Positions 26,107-33,856 of a stretch of 36,505 nucleotides of DNA are shown piece after piece. Position 1 is the stretch's first letter; each line of letters begins with the position of its first letter. The notes below the pieces were generated by a model. It saw only the letters and a list, made by a program, of their open reading frames with translations. It had not been told where the DNA came from and ran no database searches. The position numbers and the translations under genes were made by a program. This stretch comes from Micrococcales bacterium (GTDB lineage: Bacteria > Actinomycetota > Actinomycetes > Actinomycetales > CAWJMD01): assembly GCA_002748415.1 (NCBI GenBank), contig PDSI01000223.1, positions 1 through 36,505 of the forward strand, read 5' to 3'.

Positions 26107-27423
26107 TCATCGCCGATGCAGATCTCGCGAGCGCAGCAGCATCGGCACGCCTCGCAACAGCATCACGATCTCGTAGCACACCCACAGCGACAACAATCCG
26201 CCACCGAGGCTGACGCACACCTGCGCCGTGGCCGCACCCAGTACCGATCCGGTGGCGGTCCAGGTGCGGATAAAGGCGTAGTCCTGTACCCCCATCAGCA
26301 ACCCGTCCAGGATGAACACCAGAGCATGCAGCGGGGCCAGCAGCGACGGCAGCCACCAGGAGGTTGCCACCGTGGCGGACACACCGGGATCGTCGGTGAA
26401 CGCGGCAACCAACACCGGTTGGCCCGCCAGTAAACCGGCCGCGAGCACCACACCGACGCCCAGCCCCCACCGTAGGCTGTCGTGTACCGTCGCCCGAACC
26501 ACCTCGCGAGCCCCGGCGCCGGCCGCACGGCCCATGATGGTCTGGGCTGCCACTGCCAACCCGTCCAGGAAGAAGGACAGCAACAGGTACACCTGCCACA
26601 TCACCATGTGGGCCGCCGACGTTTCGGCGCCGACTCTGGCCGCGGCCGCGCTGATCACCGCGACCGAGCCCACCAGACTCGCGGTTCGGATGAACAGATC
26701 GCGTGAGGTCGTCGCCAACTCCAGCACCTCAGCGCGCCCGGGTAGGCCGTGCCCGGACAGCGGAAAGCCCAACCGGGCCCGGCCCATCAGCGCCAGCCAG
26801 CAGGCGGTGATCACCTCGGCCGCAACGGTTGCCGCCGCGATCCCGGCCAGGCCCCAGCCGAACCCGAAAACCAGCATCAGATTCAGGGCCAGGTTGACCA
26901 GGTTGGCCACCGCTATGACCAGCAGTGGGCGCCGGGTGTCCCCGGCACCGCGGAACGCGCCGTGACCGACGAACGCCACCAGCATGAACGGCACACCCAG
27001 TGCTCGCACCTGCAGGTACGGCACCGCAGGCTCGACCAGTTCCGGCACCGCACCGGACAACTGCACCACCGGCCTGGCCAGCACCGCCACCAGCACCGCG
27101 GCCGCACCGCCGAGTACCGCCGCCACCAGCCCGGCATGGGCCACCCGCCTGCCCGCGTCCGCCGCATCGGCCCGGCCCAGCGCCTGGGCCACCGTGGACG
27201 TGGTGCCGAACACGAGGAAGTTGAACACCCAGGTCAGCCCGCCCAGCAACGAGGTCGCCAGACCGAGAGCTCCCAGTTCCACCGCCCCCAACCGGCCGGC
27301 GATCGCTGCATCCACGACCCCGAGCAACGGTTCGGCCATCAACGTCAGGGTGGCCGGGACGCACAGCCGGACCAGCATCCGGCGCCGGTCCGCGGTGCTG
27401 CGGGGGACCAGCGGGTCGTTCAC
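26107..27423 (-). CDS. MATE-family multidrug/metabolite exporter (DinF-like)
   Basis: A 438-residue membrane protein with about 12 hydrophobic helices in two similar halves, as expected of multidrug and toxic compound extrusion antiporters driven by sodium or protons. The first helix carries PATLTLMAEPLLGVVDAAIAGRLG, and the loop after it has ELGALGLATSL, both common in the DinF branch. Gly/Ala-rich helices with GAFRGAGDTRRPLL (R-G-x-x-D-T) repeat the family signature. GTG 27423 is chosen as start because it yields a short hydrophilic lead before helix 1; a nearby ATG is out of frame. Substrate unknown. It is transcribed towards the suf operon end and diverges from a pseudogene. Confidence 0.92.
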   Translation of the reverse strand: MNDPLVPRSTADRRRMLVRLCVPATLTLMAEPLLGVVDAAIAGRLGAVELGALGLATSLLGGLTWVFNFLVFGTTSTVAQALGRADAADAGRRVAHAGLVAAVLGGAAAVLVAVLARPVVQLSGAVPELVEPAVPYLQVRALGVPFMLVAFVGHGAFRGAGDTRRPLLVIAVANLVNLALNLMLVFGFGWGLAGIAAATVAAEVITACWLALMGRARLGFPLSGHGLPGRAEVLELATTSRDLFIRTASLVGSVAVISAAAARVGAETSAAHMVMWQVYLLLSFFLDGLAVAAQTIMGRAAGAGAREVVRATVHDSLRWGLGVGVVLAAGLLAGQPVLVAAFTDDPGVSATVATSWWLPSLLAPLHALVFILDGLLMGVQDYAFIRTWTATGSVLGAATAQVCVSLGGGLLSLWVCYEIVMLLRGVPMLLRSRDLHRR

Positions 27424-27502
27424 GCCGGCAGCCGTGGGGTAGGCACGGGGGCAGTGGTCATGGGCACACGGTAACCACCCGGATGTGCCAGACTCTCGTG
27501 GT

Positions 27503-28000
27503 ATGGGCCGGTCGTTGCGGCACGTCGTGCGTGCCACTTCCCCGGACCGGGCCCGGCAGATCGCCGTGACCCTGGCCGAAGCGGTTTGTGTATTCGGGAC
27601 CCTGCTCGGGACCGGGGTCATCGGCACCCGGGTGGCCGAGTCCTCCGGGGGTGCGCTGGCTTCCGACACCACCAGGCTGGCGCCGGCCCCTGCGGCCTTC
27701 AGCATCTGGAGCGTCATCTATCTGGGGCTGGCCGCGTACACGGTGTACCAGTGGCTGGCGGATCAACAGTCCCGGCGGTTGCACCGGCGGATCGGCTGAC
27801 CTGCTTATCGTCGACGCAACCGTCGGGTTGTACTTCGGGTGGGTGAGCCTGGCCACCGGTGCGAACATCACCGCAACCTCGGTGGCCGCCGTGCTCGCGG
27901 CGGGGGGTCATCCTGGCCCTCACCTGGATGCGGGGCGAACTCCCTCGTCGCTAGGGGCTGGGCGTCGCCTGGCTGGGTGTCCGCAATGGCCGTCCCATGC
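27503..28000 (+). pseudogene. Broken TspO/MBR-type (tryptophan-rich sensory) membrane protein gene
   Basis: The first frame (27503-27799) encodes MGRSLRHVVRA, a hydrophobic helix and APAAFSIWSVIYLGLAAYTVYQ, the typical start of actinobacterial TspO/MBR-related proteins, but stops after RRIG. About 30 bp on, in another frame, DATVGLYFGWVSLATGANITA resembles a later helix of the same family (x-LYxGWV-x-x-AT-x-AN). About 27900 the frame shifts again into VILALTWMRGELPRR and a stop, followed by LGVAWLGVRNGRP. The middle helices are missing. This pattern of an internal deletion, at least two frameshifts and a stop indicates decay rather than sequencing error alone. Family assignment rests on my reading of these short stretches. 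Confidence 0.6.
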
Positions 28001-28194
28001 TCGCCGGGAACGGGCCGTACGGGCCCACCCACACCCGGGCACACCGACTAGATCGCTCCATGCACGCCAGGAGCGGACGTTCGGCCCACACCTGCGAACT
28101 GGTTTCGTCTACGTTGGCCGCAAGTTGTGCCCCACTGAGCTTGGTTGCCCGCACCAGCCGCCCGAACCACCCAACCTTCCCCGCCGCCACTCCA

Positions 28195-28281
28195 CCCACG
28201 CCGCCCAGATCGGCCCCTATGGCGCTGTGAGGCGACGTATGGCGCCGGCGTGCCGCTACCCGACGTACCCCAACAGCGCCA
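28195..28281. repeat. 87-bp direct repeat, copy 1
   Basis: Identical over 87 bases to 28393-28479, beginning CCCACGCCGCCCAGATCGG. The left flank is also similar for about 45 bp (TGCCCGCACCAGCC... from 28146 here and from 28348 before copy 2). This copy includes the left arm and most of the right arm of a long inverted repeat (28212-28289). Confidence 0.95.
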
Positions 28282-28289
28282 TAGGGTCC
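28212..28289. repeat. Long inverted repeat within copy 1
   Basis: Arm 28212-28228 (GG-C-CCCTATGGCGCTGT) pairs with 28273-28289 (ACAGCGCCATAGGG-T-CC), 16 of 17 positions complementary, around a 44-base interior that contains a further ATGGCGCC and two GACGTA words. It would form a stable RNA or cruciform hairpin. In copy 2 the right arm is eroded (ACAGCGCCAAAGG). Confidence 0.85.
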
Positions 28290-28392
28290 AGGATGACCGG
28301 TTCGATGTCTCCTAGGGCGCCCGAACCACCCGCCGCTGCGTCCGGCTGCCCGCACCAGCCCCCGAACCACCCGACAACCCGTCGGCGACCCG

Positions 28393-28479
28393 CCCACGCC
28401 GCCCAGATCGGCCCCTATGGCGCTGTGAGGCGACGTATGGCGCCGGCGTGCCGCTACCCGACGTACCCCAACAGCGCCA
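28393..28479. repeat. 87-bp direct repeat, copy 2
   Basis: Perfect match to 28195-28281, offset by 198 bp. The hairpin's outer right arm has one mismatch (AAAGG instead of ATAGGG), so pairing is shorter than in copy 1. Two perfect copies of a non-coding hairpin-bearing unit beside a decaying gene suggest a small repetitive element rather than coding duplication. Confidence 0.95.
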
Positions 28480-28718
28480 AAGGTGCCGCAATGGGTGATT
28501 CGATCTGCGGGGTGCGTGCAGGTAGACCGTGCACGGACGCGCTCAGTGAGTGCGCTCACCCATTGGTTGGGCCCGCACATGCACGGACCGGGAGAAAGCG
28601 CCCGGCACACTGTGTCGGCCGACTATCAATGGATACCGTCGAAACGGTCAGGGTGGCAGGCCGGTGGCCGTTGTGCGGTGGACCGGCAGGCAAGTAGGCC
28701 GACGCGGGGGAGGAGCCG

Positions 28719-29714
28719 GTGCAAGCACGAGCACGCCAGGTCACGGGGGCAGCGGTGACCACAGTGCTGGTGCTCCTGGCGAGCGTCGGTGCGGTGCTGC
28801 TGGTGGTGCGGGAGAACCCGGAGGGGGGACCGGGCCGCACCACGGGGAGCACGCCCGCTGCCGAGGATGTCATCCGGGCGTACTTCGATGCGTTGAACAC
28901 CGGTGACGCCTCCGCCGCGCTGGCCCTTGCCTACGAACCACCCCGCGACAAGGGCCCGTTCCTGACCGACGATGCGCTGCGAGCAGCGACCCGGAACAGT
29001 CAGTTCACCGATGTCACGATCACCCCGCCGGACGGCCCCCACGGGGTCCGGTACACCGTCAGCTACTCCTTCGGCGAGCGCCGAGTCGACTCGATACTGT
29101 CGTTGCGGCGAGGACCGGACGACGGATTCCTGATCAAGGATGCGGTGACCAGGGTCGACATCGCCGTGCAGCCCACGTTGGCGGCGGGTCTGTCGATCAA
29201 CGGTCAACCCGTGAGCACGAACACGATCTACGTGTTCCCGGGCAGCTACCAACTACGCACCGAGGACGACAGGTATGCCTTGGAGGACGAACGGCTGGAA
29301 CTCGCCGAGCTGACCGCCACCCACTCGTTGCGCAGCGGCCTGGTCCTCAGCGACACCGGCCGTGCCGCTGTCGAGCAGACTGCCAAGGCCAAAGCTGCTC
29401 GCTGCGCGGCGCAGCACGAACTGCAGTGGAGCTCGTGCGGCATCAGCGTCGATCCCGAGCTGGTGAAGCCCATGGGCCCGCTGGCTGCGAAACCGTTGCA
29501 GTGCAGTGCCACCGAGGTCGGCACGGACTGGATCAAGGCAGTGGATTTCGACGTCCAGCCGGGCAACCACCACCTGGTCACCGCCGATATCGATAGCAGA
29601 CTGCACTGTGCGGTGATCGCCCAGAACGGCGACGCGGCTGGAACCATCGTGTACTGGTTCAGGATCACCGCCGACCTGCGGGATCCCGAAACGGTGACCG
29701 TCAACATTTCCTAG
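28719..29714 (+). CDS. Membrane-anchored extracytoplasmic protein of unknown function
   Basis: A 331-residue protein with a short cytoplasmic start, one hydrophobic helix (about residues 9-30, VTTVLVLLASVGAVLLVV) and a large outer part. Residues about 48-145 look like an NTF2/DUF4878-type domain: AEDVIRAYFDALNTGDASAALAL is a common opening of that fold, and YTVSYSFGERRVDSILSLRRGPDDGFLIKDAV provides its sheet. A middle beta-rich part follows (GLSINGQPVSTNTIYVFPGSYQL), and then a C-terminal domain with three cysteine-bearing stretches (ARCAAQHELQWSSCG, LQCSATEV, LHCAVIA) that likely form disulfides outside the cell. Such proteins occur widely in actinobacterial envelopes with unknown roles. GTG 28719 is set by AGGAG 3 nt upstream at 28711-28715. 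It is monocistronic and convergent with the C-S lyase gene. Confidence 0.8.
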   Translation: MQARARQVTGAAVTTVLVLLASVGAVLLVVRENPEGGPGRTTGSTPAAEDVIRAYFDALNTGDASAALALAYEPPRDKGPFLTDDALRAATRNSQFTDVTITPPDGPHGVRYTVSYSFGERRVDSILSLRRGPDDGFLIKDAVTRVDIAVQPTLAAGLSINGQPVSTNTIYVFPGSYQLRTEDDRYALEDERLELAELTATHSLRSGLVLSDTGRAAVEQTAKAKAARCAAQHELQWSSCGISVDPELVKPMGPLAAKPLQCSATEVGTDWIKAVDFDVQPGNHHLVTADIDSRLHCAVIAQNGDAAGTIVYWFRITADLRDPETVTVNIS

Positions 29715-29769
29715 CGCGGCCGGCCCGGCCGGGACGCGGCGCGGTGCGCTGAACCGGTACCGTTCGTGG

Positions 29770-30936
29770 TCAGCCGCAGACGTGCTGGTGGGTGGCGGCG
29801 AACCGGGCCAGCGCCTCGTCCAGCAGGTTCGGGGAACAGCCGATGTTCAGCCTGACGTGCCCGGCGCCGACGTCGGCACCGAACCGGGGGCCCGGTTCGG
29901 TCGCGAGCCGGCCGTGCTCCAGCAGCAGATCGCCCGGTTCGCCAGGCCAGCCCGCCTCTCGCAGGTCGATCCAAGACAGGTACCCGGCTTCCGCGTCCGA
30001 CACCACGGCACCGGGAACCAGCTCGGGTAGCCGTTCCTGCACCCGCCGGTGGTTGGCGCCCAACACCTCCAGCAGCTCCCGCAGCCAGCCGGCGCCGTGC
30101 TGGTAGGCGGCCTGCCCGGCCAGCCCGCCGAAGTGCCCGGCTTTCCACAACAGCGGGTCTCGCTTGCCGGCGAACGCCGCGGCCAGGCCTGGTTCGGCGG
30201 TGACGATGAACGCGGACTTCAGCCCGGCCAGGTTCCACGCCTTGCTGGCCGAGTGCAGCGCGACACCCACCCGGCGGGCCGTGTCACTGACCGTCAGGAA
30301 AGGCGGAAACTGGTTGCCGGGCAACGTCAACGGGGCGTGAATCTCATCGGAGATCACGTACCCGTGATGCCGTTCGGTGATCTCGGCCAGTCCCGCCAAC
30401 TGAGATGCCGGGTGGACCCGGCCCACCGGGTTGTGCGGATGGCACAGCAGCATCGCCCTGGCGCCAGCGGCAAACGCCGCCTCGATGCCGGGCAGGTCGA
30501 GCTGCCAGCGGTTTCCCTCGCGGAGCAGCGGAACGTCGACGCGGCGCATCCCGGCGCTGGCGGGCCAGTCGAAGAACGGCGGGTACACCGGCTGGTTGAT
30601 GATGACCCCGTCGCCGGGGTCCAGCAGCGCCCGCATGCTCTGGATGCCGGCGACGCTCACATCGGCACAGGTCAGCACCTGATCGGCGTCCAGCTGCCAT
30701 CCCCAGCGTTCGGCCGCGAAACCCCGGAAGGCGTCCACGTAACCGGGATCGACCCCGGGATATCCGGTGTCACCGGCATCGACCGCCTCGTGCAGAACCC
30801 GAGCGATGTCGGCCTGCAGGTGACAGTCCATTTCCGCCACCGGCATCGGCAGCACGTCCGGACCGAACCGGGTCCATTTGGCGCTGCGCCGCCGATGCAG
30901 TTGTTCCAGGGTGGGAAAACGCACCAGTCCGGGCAT
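29770..30936 (-). CDS. MalY/PatB-type PLP-dependent C-S lyase (aminotransferase class I/II)
   Basis: A 388-residue fold-type I PLP enzyme of the MalY/PatB branch, usually cystathionine beta-lyases or related C-S lyases that release homocysteine or thiols. The opening RRRSAKWTRFGPDVLPMPVAEMDC matches the K-W/x-x-x-P-D-V-L-P-x-x-V-A-E-M-D start of the group. The cofactor lysine is K232 in HSASKAWNLAGLK, the preceding Asp is in VISDEIHAPLTLPG, and CHPHNPVGRV is the substrate-facing loop. The C-terminal Arg that binds carboxylate is in VRLNIGCSP. Its start is only 7 bp after the stop of the metallopeptidase gene, so the two form an operon despite unrelated roles. Whether it acts in methionine synthesis or catabolism is not decided by the sequence. 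Confidence 0.9.
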   Translation of the reverse strand: MPGLVRFPTLEQLHRRRSAKWTRFGPDVLPMPVAEMDCHLQADIARVLHEAVDAGDTGYPGVDPGYVDAFRGFAAERWGWQLDADQVLTCADVSVAGIQSMRALLDPGDGVIINQPVYPPFFDWPASAGMRRVDVPLLREGNRWQLDLPGIEAAFAAGARAMLLCHPHNPVGRVHPASQLAGLAEITERHHGYVISDEIHAPLTLPGNQFPPFLTVSDTARRVGVALHSASKAWNLAGLKSAFIVTAEPGLAAAFAGKRDPLLWKAGHFGGLAGQAAYQHGAGWLRELLEVLGANHRRVQERLPELVPGAVVSDAEAGYLSWIDLREAGWPGEPGDLLLEHGRLATEPGPRFGADVGAGHVRLNIGCSPNLLDEALARFAATHQHVCG

Positions 30937-30943
30937 CAGAGCA

Positions 30944-31840
30944 TCACAGGTTGGGGTTGGCGAACGTGTCGCAGGTCTGCAAATCTCCGCTCTGGTAGCC
31001 CTTGATGAACCACTGCTGGCGTTGCTCGGAGGTTCCGTGAGTGAACGTGTGCGGGTTCACCGAGCCGGTCGCAGCTTTCTGGATGCGGTCGTCGCCCACC
31101 GCCGCGGCGGCAGACAGGGCGTCCTGGATGTCCTGGCGAGTCAACGGCTGCAGGAACGGGTTACCGTTCGCGTCGACCGTGCGCGACGCGTGATGCGCCC
31201 ACACTCCGGCGAGGCAGTCGGCCATCAGCTCCACCCGAACAGCGCCCGACTTCGGGCCTTGCGGGTCTTGCTGGGCCTTTCGCAGTAAACCGAGTTCGTT
31301 CTGGATGTGGTGCCCGAACTCGTGCGCGACCACGTACTCCTGGGCCAGTGCACCATTGGAGGCACCGAACCGGGAGGACAACAGCTCGAAGAACGAGACA
31401 TCGAAATACATTGTCTCGTCGGCCGGGCAGTAGAACGGACCGGTCTGCGAGGACGCCGCACCGCACCCGGTGTTGGTGGATCCGGAAAAGATGACGGTGC
31501 TGGGTCGCTGGTACTGCACCTGCGACCCTGGCAACGTCTGCGACCAGAACGCGTGAGCGGTGTTCTCCGTGCCGATGATCCGGCATTCGACATACTTGTT
31601 GGCGTCCGCACCGGTCCGGCACGCCTGCTGCAACTGGGCCGTCCGGTCGTCGGCCTGCGCTTGGTTGGCAACGCCGGGTGCTCCCGCCCCGCCACCGGTC
31701 AGGTCAACCCCGAAAACCGCCCCCAGCAACAACAGCACCAGCCCACCGATGCCGCCACCGACGGCCATCCCACTGCGGCCACCACCGCGACCGCCGCCGA
31801 CGGTCCTGGTGTCGAGTCGAGCGCCTTCGTTGAATGTCAT
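30944..31840 (-). CDS. YpfJ-family neutral zinc metallopeptidase
   Basis: A 298-residue membrane-anchored peptidase. After a Gly/Arg-rich cytoplasmic start (MTFNEGARLDTRTVGGGRGG) comes one hydrophobic helix (about residues 28-46, GGLVLLLLGAVFG), and the rest lies outside. The zinc motif is HEFGH (His173, Glu174, His177) in YVVAHEFGHHIQNELG. The upstream stretch FYCPADETMYFDVSFFELL and the downstream VELMADCLAGVWAHHA with its conserved Glu complete the family's active site. QPLTRQDIQDALSAAAAVGDDRIQ and the closing SVNPHTFTHGTSEQRQQWFIKGYQSGDLQTCDTF are also family hallmarks. Length is normal. The physiological substrate of the family is unknown. Confidence 0.94.
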   Translation of the reverse strand: MTFNEGARLDTRTVGGGRGGGRSGMAVGGGIGGLVLLLLGAVFGVDLTGGGAGAPGVANQAQADDRTAQLQQACRTGADANKYVECRIIGTENTAHAFWSQTLPGSQVQYQRPSTVIFSGSTNTGCGAASSQTGPFYCPADETMYFDVSFFELLSSRFGASNGALAQEYVVAHEFGHHIQNELGLLRKAQQDPQGPKSGAVRVELMADCLAGVWAHHASRTVDANGNPFLQPLTRQDIQDALSAAAAVGDDRIQKAATGSVNPHTFTHGTSEQRQQWFIKGYQSGDLQTCDTFANPNL

Positions 31841-32170
31841 GAACCTGGCTACCTTCCGGGCCGGGGCGGTGGCTGCGCTGCGGCACGCTCGTCATCGGTG
31901 ACCCGGCGAACGTGTGCACTCGCGATCAAGGGTAGCCAGCCGGTGCGCTTTGCGCCCATTCGACCGCCCGGGTAGCGCCCCGGTCGTCCGGGTGCCGCAG
32001 CCGGGCCCCGGGCGCGCCGAGTTGGCCGGTCACGTGCGCGCAATGCACGTGCGCACCATGGCAGTGCCCAGGTCGCCGTGGCGTAGGATGGCTGACTGGC
32101 TCGCGGCCCCCGCCCGCGCGTGCATGCACACGTGCCGTCCCGTCCACCTTCGCCGAGGAAATCACAGTCC
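31841..32170. promoter_or_regulatory. Divergent promoter region, metallopeptidase / ABC-F
   Basis: A 330-bp gap between divergent genes. On the plus strand TAGGAT (32083-32088) is a plausible -10 box for the ABC-F gene. CACGTGCGC occurs twice as a short direct repeat (32031-32039 and 32046-32054), each copy including the palindrome CACGTG. A 16-codon open frame (ATG 32124 to TGA 32172-32174) overlaps the GTG start of the ABC-F gene. A ribosome site GAGGAA is at 32155-32160. I see nothing definite for the minus-strand gene. Confidence 0.4.
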
Positions 32171-33769
32171 GTGATCACTGCCCAGAACGTGCGTATCAGC
32201 GTGGGTGCTCGCGACCTGATGACCGGCGTCACGTTCCGGGTCGGGCCCGGCGACCGGGTAGGGCTGGTCGGGCGCAACGGGGCGGGCAAGTCCACCTTGA
32301 CCAAGGTGCTGGCGGGTTTGGGGCAACCGGGCTCGGGCACGGTGGCCTGCACCGGGCAGGTGGGCTATCTGCCGCAGGATTCCCGCAGCGGCGACCTCGA
32401 TCAGCTCGCGGTGCACCGGGTGCTGGGCGCTCGCGGGCTGGACGAGTTGCTGGCCGCGATGCGGGCCGCCCAGGAGCGGATGGCCAGTGACGACGACGCG
32501 CAACGCGACAAGGCGATGCGCCGGTACGCCCGGCTGGAGGACGAACTGGCCACCAAGGGTGGTTACGCCGCCGAATCGCACGCCCACCGGGTCGCGGCCA
32601 ACCTCGGCCTGGACGAACGGGTGCTGCATCAGCCGCTCGGCACCTTGTCCGGTGGACAGCGGCGGCGTGTCGAACTGGCCCGGATCCTGTTCTCCGGTGC
32701 CGAAACCTTGTTGCTGGACGAGCCGACCAATCACCTGGACGCCGACTCGATTGCCTGGCTGCGCGACTACCTGGCCGCGCACACCGGAGGGCTGATCCTG
32801 ATCAGCCACGACGTGGCCCTGGTGGACAAGGTGGTCAACCGGGTGTTCTACCTGGACGCCAACCGGGCCACCATCGACATCTACAACGTGGGCTGGTCCA
32901 CGTACTTGACCCAGCGCGAGACCGACGAGCGGCGCCGGCACCGGGAACGTGCCAACGCGCAGAAGAAGGCCGCCGCGCTGAGTGCCCAAGCCGACAAGAT
33001 GCGGGCGAAGGCCACCAAGGCCACCGCGGCCCAGCAGATGGCGCGCCGCGCGGAGAAGCTGCTGGCCGGCACCGAAGAGCAGCGCAAGGCGGACAAGGTG
33101 GCCAAGTTGCGGTTCCCCGTCCCGGCACCGTGCGGCAAGACCCCGTTGCGGGCCAGCGGGCTGTCCCGCTCCTACGGGTCGCTGGAGGTGTTCACCGACG
33201 TGGACCTGGCCATCGACAAGGGGTCCAGGGTGGTGATCCTCGGGTTGAACGGTGCCGGCAAGACCACCCTGTTGCGGATCCTCGCCCAAGTCGACGAGCC
33301 GGACACCGGGCGGGTGGAGCCGGGCCACGGCCTGAAGCTGGGCTACTACGCCCAGGAACACGAGACGCTGGACCCCGAACGCACGGTGCTGCAGAACATG
33401 CGCACGGCCGCGCCGGACCTCACCGATACCGAGGTCCGCAGCACCCTCGGGTCTTTCCTGTTCTCCGGCGACGACGCCGACAAACCTGTCCGGGTGCTCT
33501 CCGGCGGGGAGAAGACCAGGCTGGCTCTGGCCACGTTGGTGGTCTCCGCGGCCAATGTGTTGCTGCTGGACGAGCCCACCAACAACCTCGACCCGGCCAG
33601 TCGTGCGGAGATCCTGTCCGCGCTGCGCCGCTACGAGGGCGCGGTGGTCCTGGTCACCCACGACGAGGGCGCCGTGCAGGCGCTGGACCCGCAACGCGTG
33701 CTGTTGCTGCCCGATGGGGTCGAGGATCTGTGGAACAACTCCTACGCGGAGCTGGTCGCCCTGGCCTGA
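32171..33769 (+). CDS. ABC-F family ATPase (ribosome-associated type)
   Basis: A 532-residue soluble protein with two ABC domains and no membrane part, as in ABC-F proteins that bind the ribosomal E site and either regulate translation or protect against antibiotics. First domain: Walker A GRNGAGKST (about residues 34-42), signature LSGGQRRRVELARIL (about 159), Walker B LLLDEPTNHLD. The charged linker (about 235-310) includes ETDERRRHRERANAQKKAAAL and RRAEKLLAG, matching the P-site tRNA-interaction motif region. Second domain: Walker A LNGAGKTT (about 358), signature LSGGEKTRLALATL (about 443), Walker B LLLDEPTNNLD. GTG 32171 is preferred, with GAGGAA 10 nt upstream, because VITAQNVRISVGARDL is the usual opening. 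Both sites appear catalytically competent. Its role as resistance protein or general translation factor is undetermined. Confidence 0.95.
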   Translation: MITAQNVRISVGARDLMTGVTFRVGPGDRVGLVGRNGAGKSTLTKVLAGLGQPGSGTVACTGQVGYLPQDSRSGDLDQLAVHRVLGARGLDELLAAMRAAQERMASDDDAQRDKAMRRYARLEDELATKGGYAAESHAHRVAANLGLDERVLHQPLGTLSGGQRRRVELARILFSGAETLLLDEPTNHLDADSIAWLRDYLAAHTGGLILISHDVALVDKVVNRVFYLDANRATIDIYNVGWSTYLTQRETDERRRHRERANAQKKAAALSAQADKMRAKATKATAAQQMARRAEKLLAGTEEQRKADKVAKLRFPVPAPCGKTPLRASGLSRSYGSLEVFTDVDLAIDKGSRVVILGLNGAGKTTLLRILAQVDEPDTGRVEPGHGLKLGYYAQEHETLDPERTVLQNMRTAAPDLTDTEVRSTLGSFLFSGDDADKPVRVLSGGEKTRLALATLVVSAANVLLLDEPTNNLDPASRAEILSALRRYEGAVVLVTHDEGAVQALDPQRVLLLPDGVEDLWNNSYAELVALA

Positions 33770-33856
33770 ACCCGCGCGCAGCAGGCACCCCGCGCGGGGG
33801 AGGAAACCGGCCGGCAAAGCGTCGTACAGTGCCGGTACGCGCAGTGAGGAGCATCG

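Larger units (their letters stand above)
28001..28718. other. Gene-free repeat-bearing region
   Basis: About 720 bp without a supported gene. Long open frames exist on both strands but are low-complexity Pro/Arg/His products of GC-rich repeats. The region holds two identical 87-bp direct repeats, partial copies of their left flank and strong hairpins. The last ~200 bp should contain the promoter of the gene at 28719, whose AGGAG ribosome site is at 28711-28715; no clear -35/-10 pair was found. Confidence 0.6.

Noticed and set aside
27951..28610. 219-codon minus-strand open frame with an internal 30-residue duplication
   Set aside because: The duplication is the 87-bp DNA repeat read in frame; composition is not protein-like and no start signal is present.
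27588..28697. 369-codon plus-strand open frame through the repeat region
   Set aside because: It has no ribosome site, is a Pro/Arg-rich low-complexity product, and only one short part resembles a protein (the TspO-like helix).
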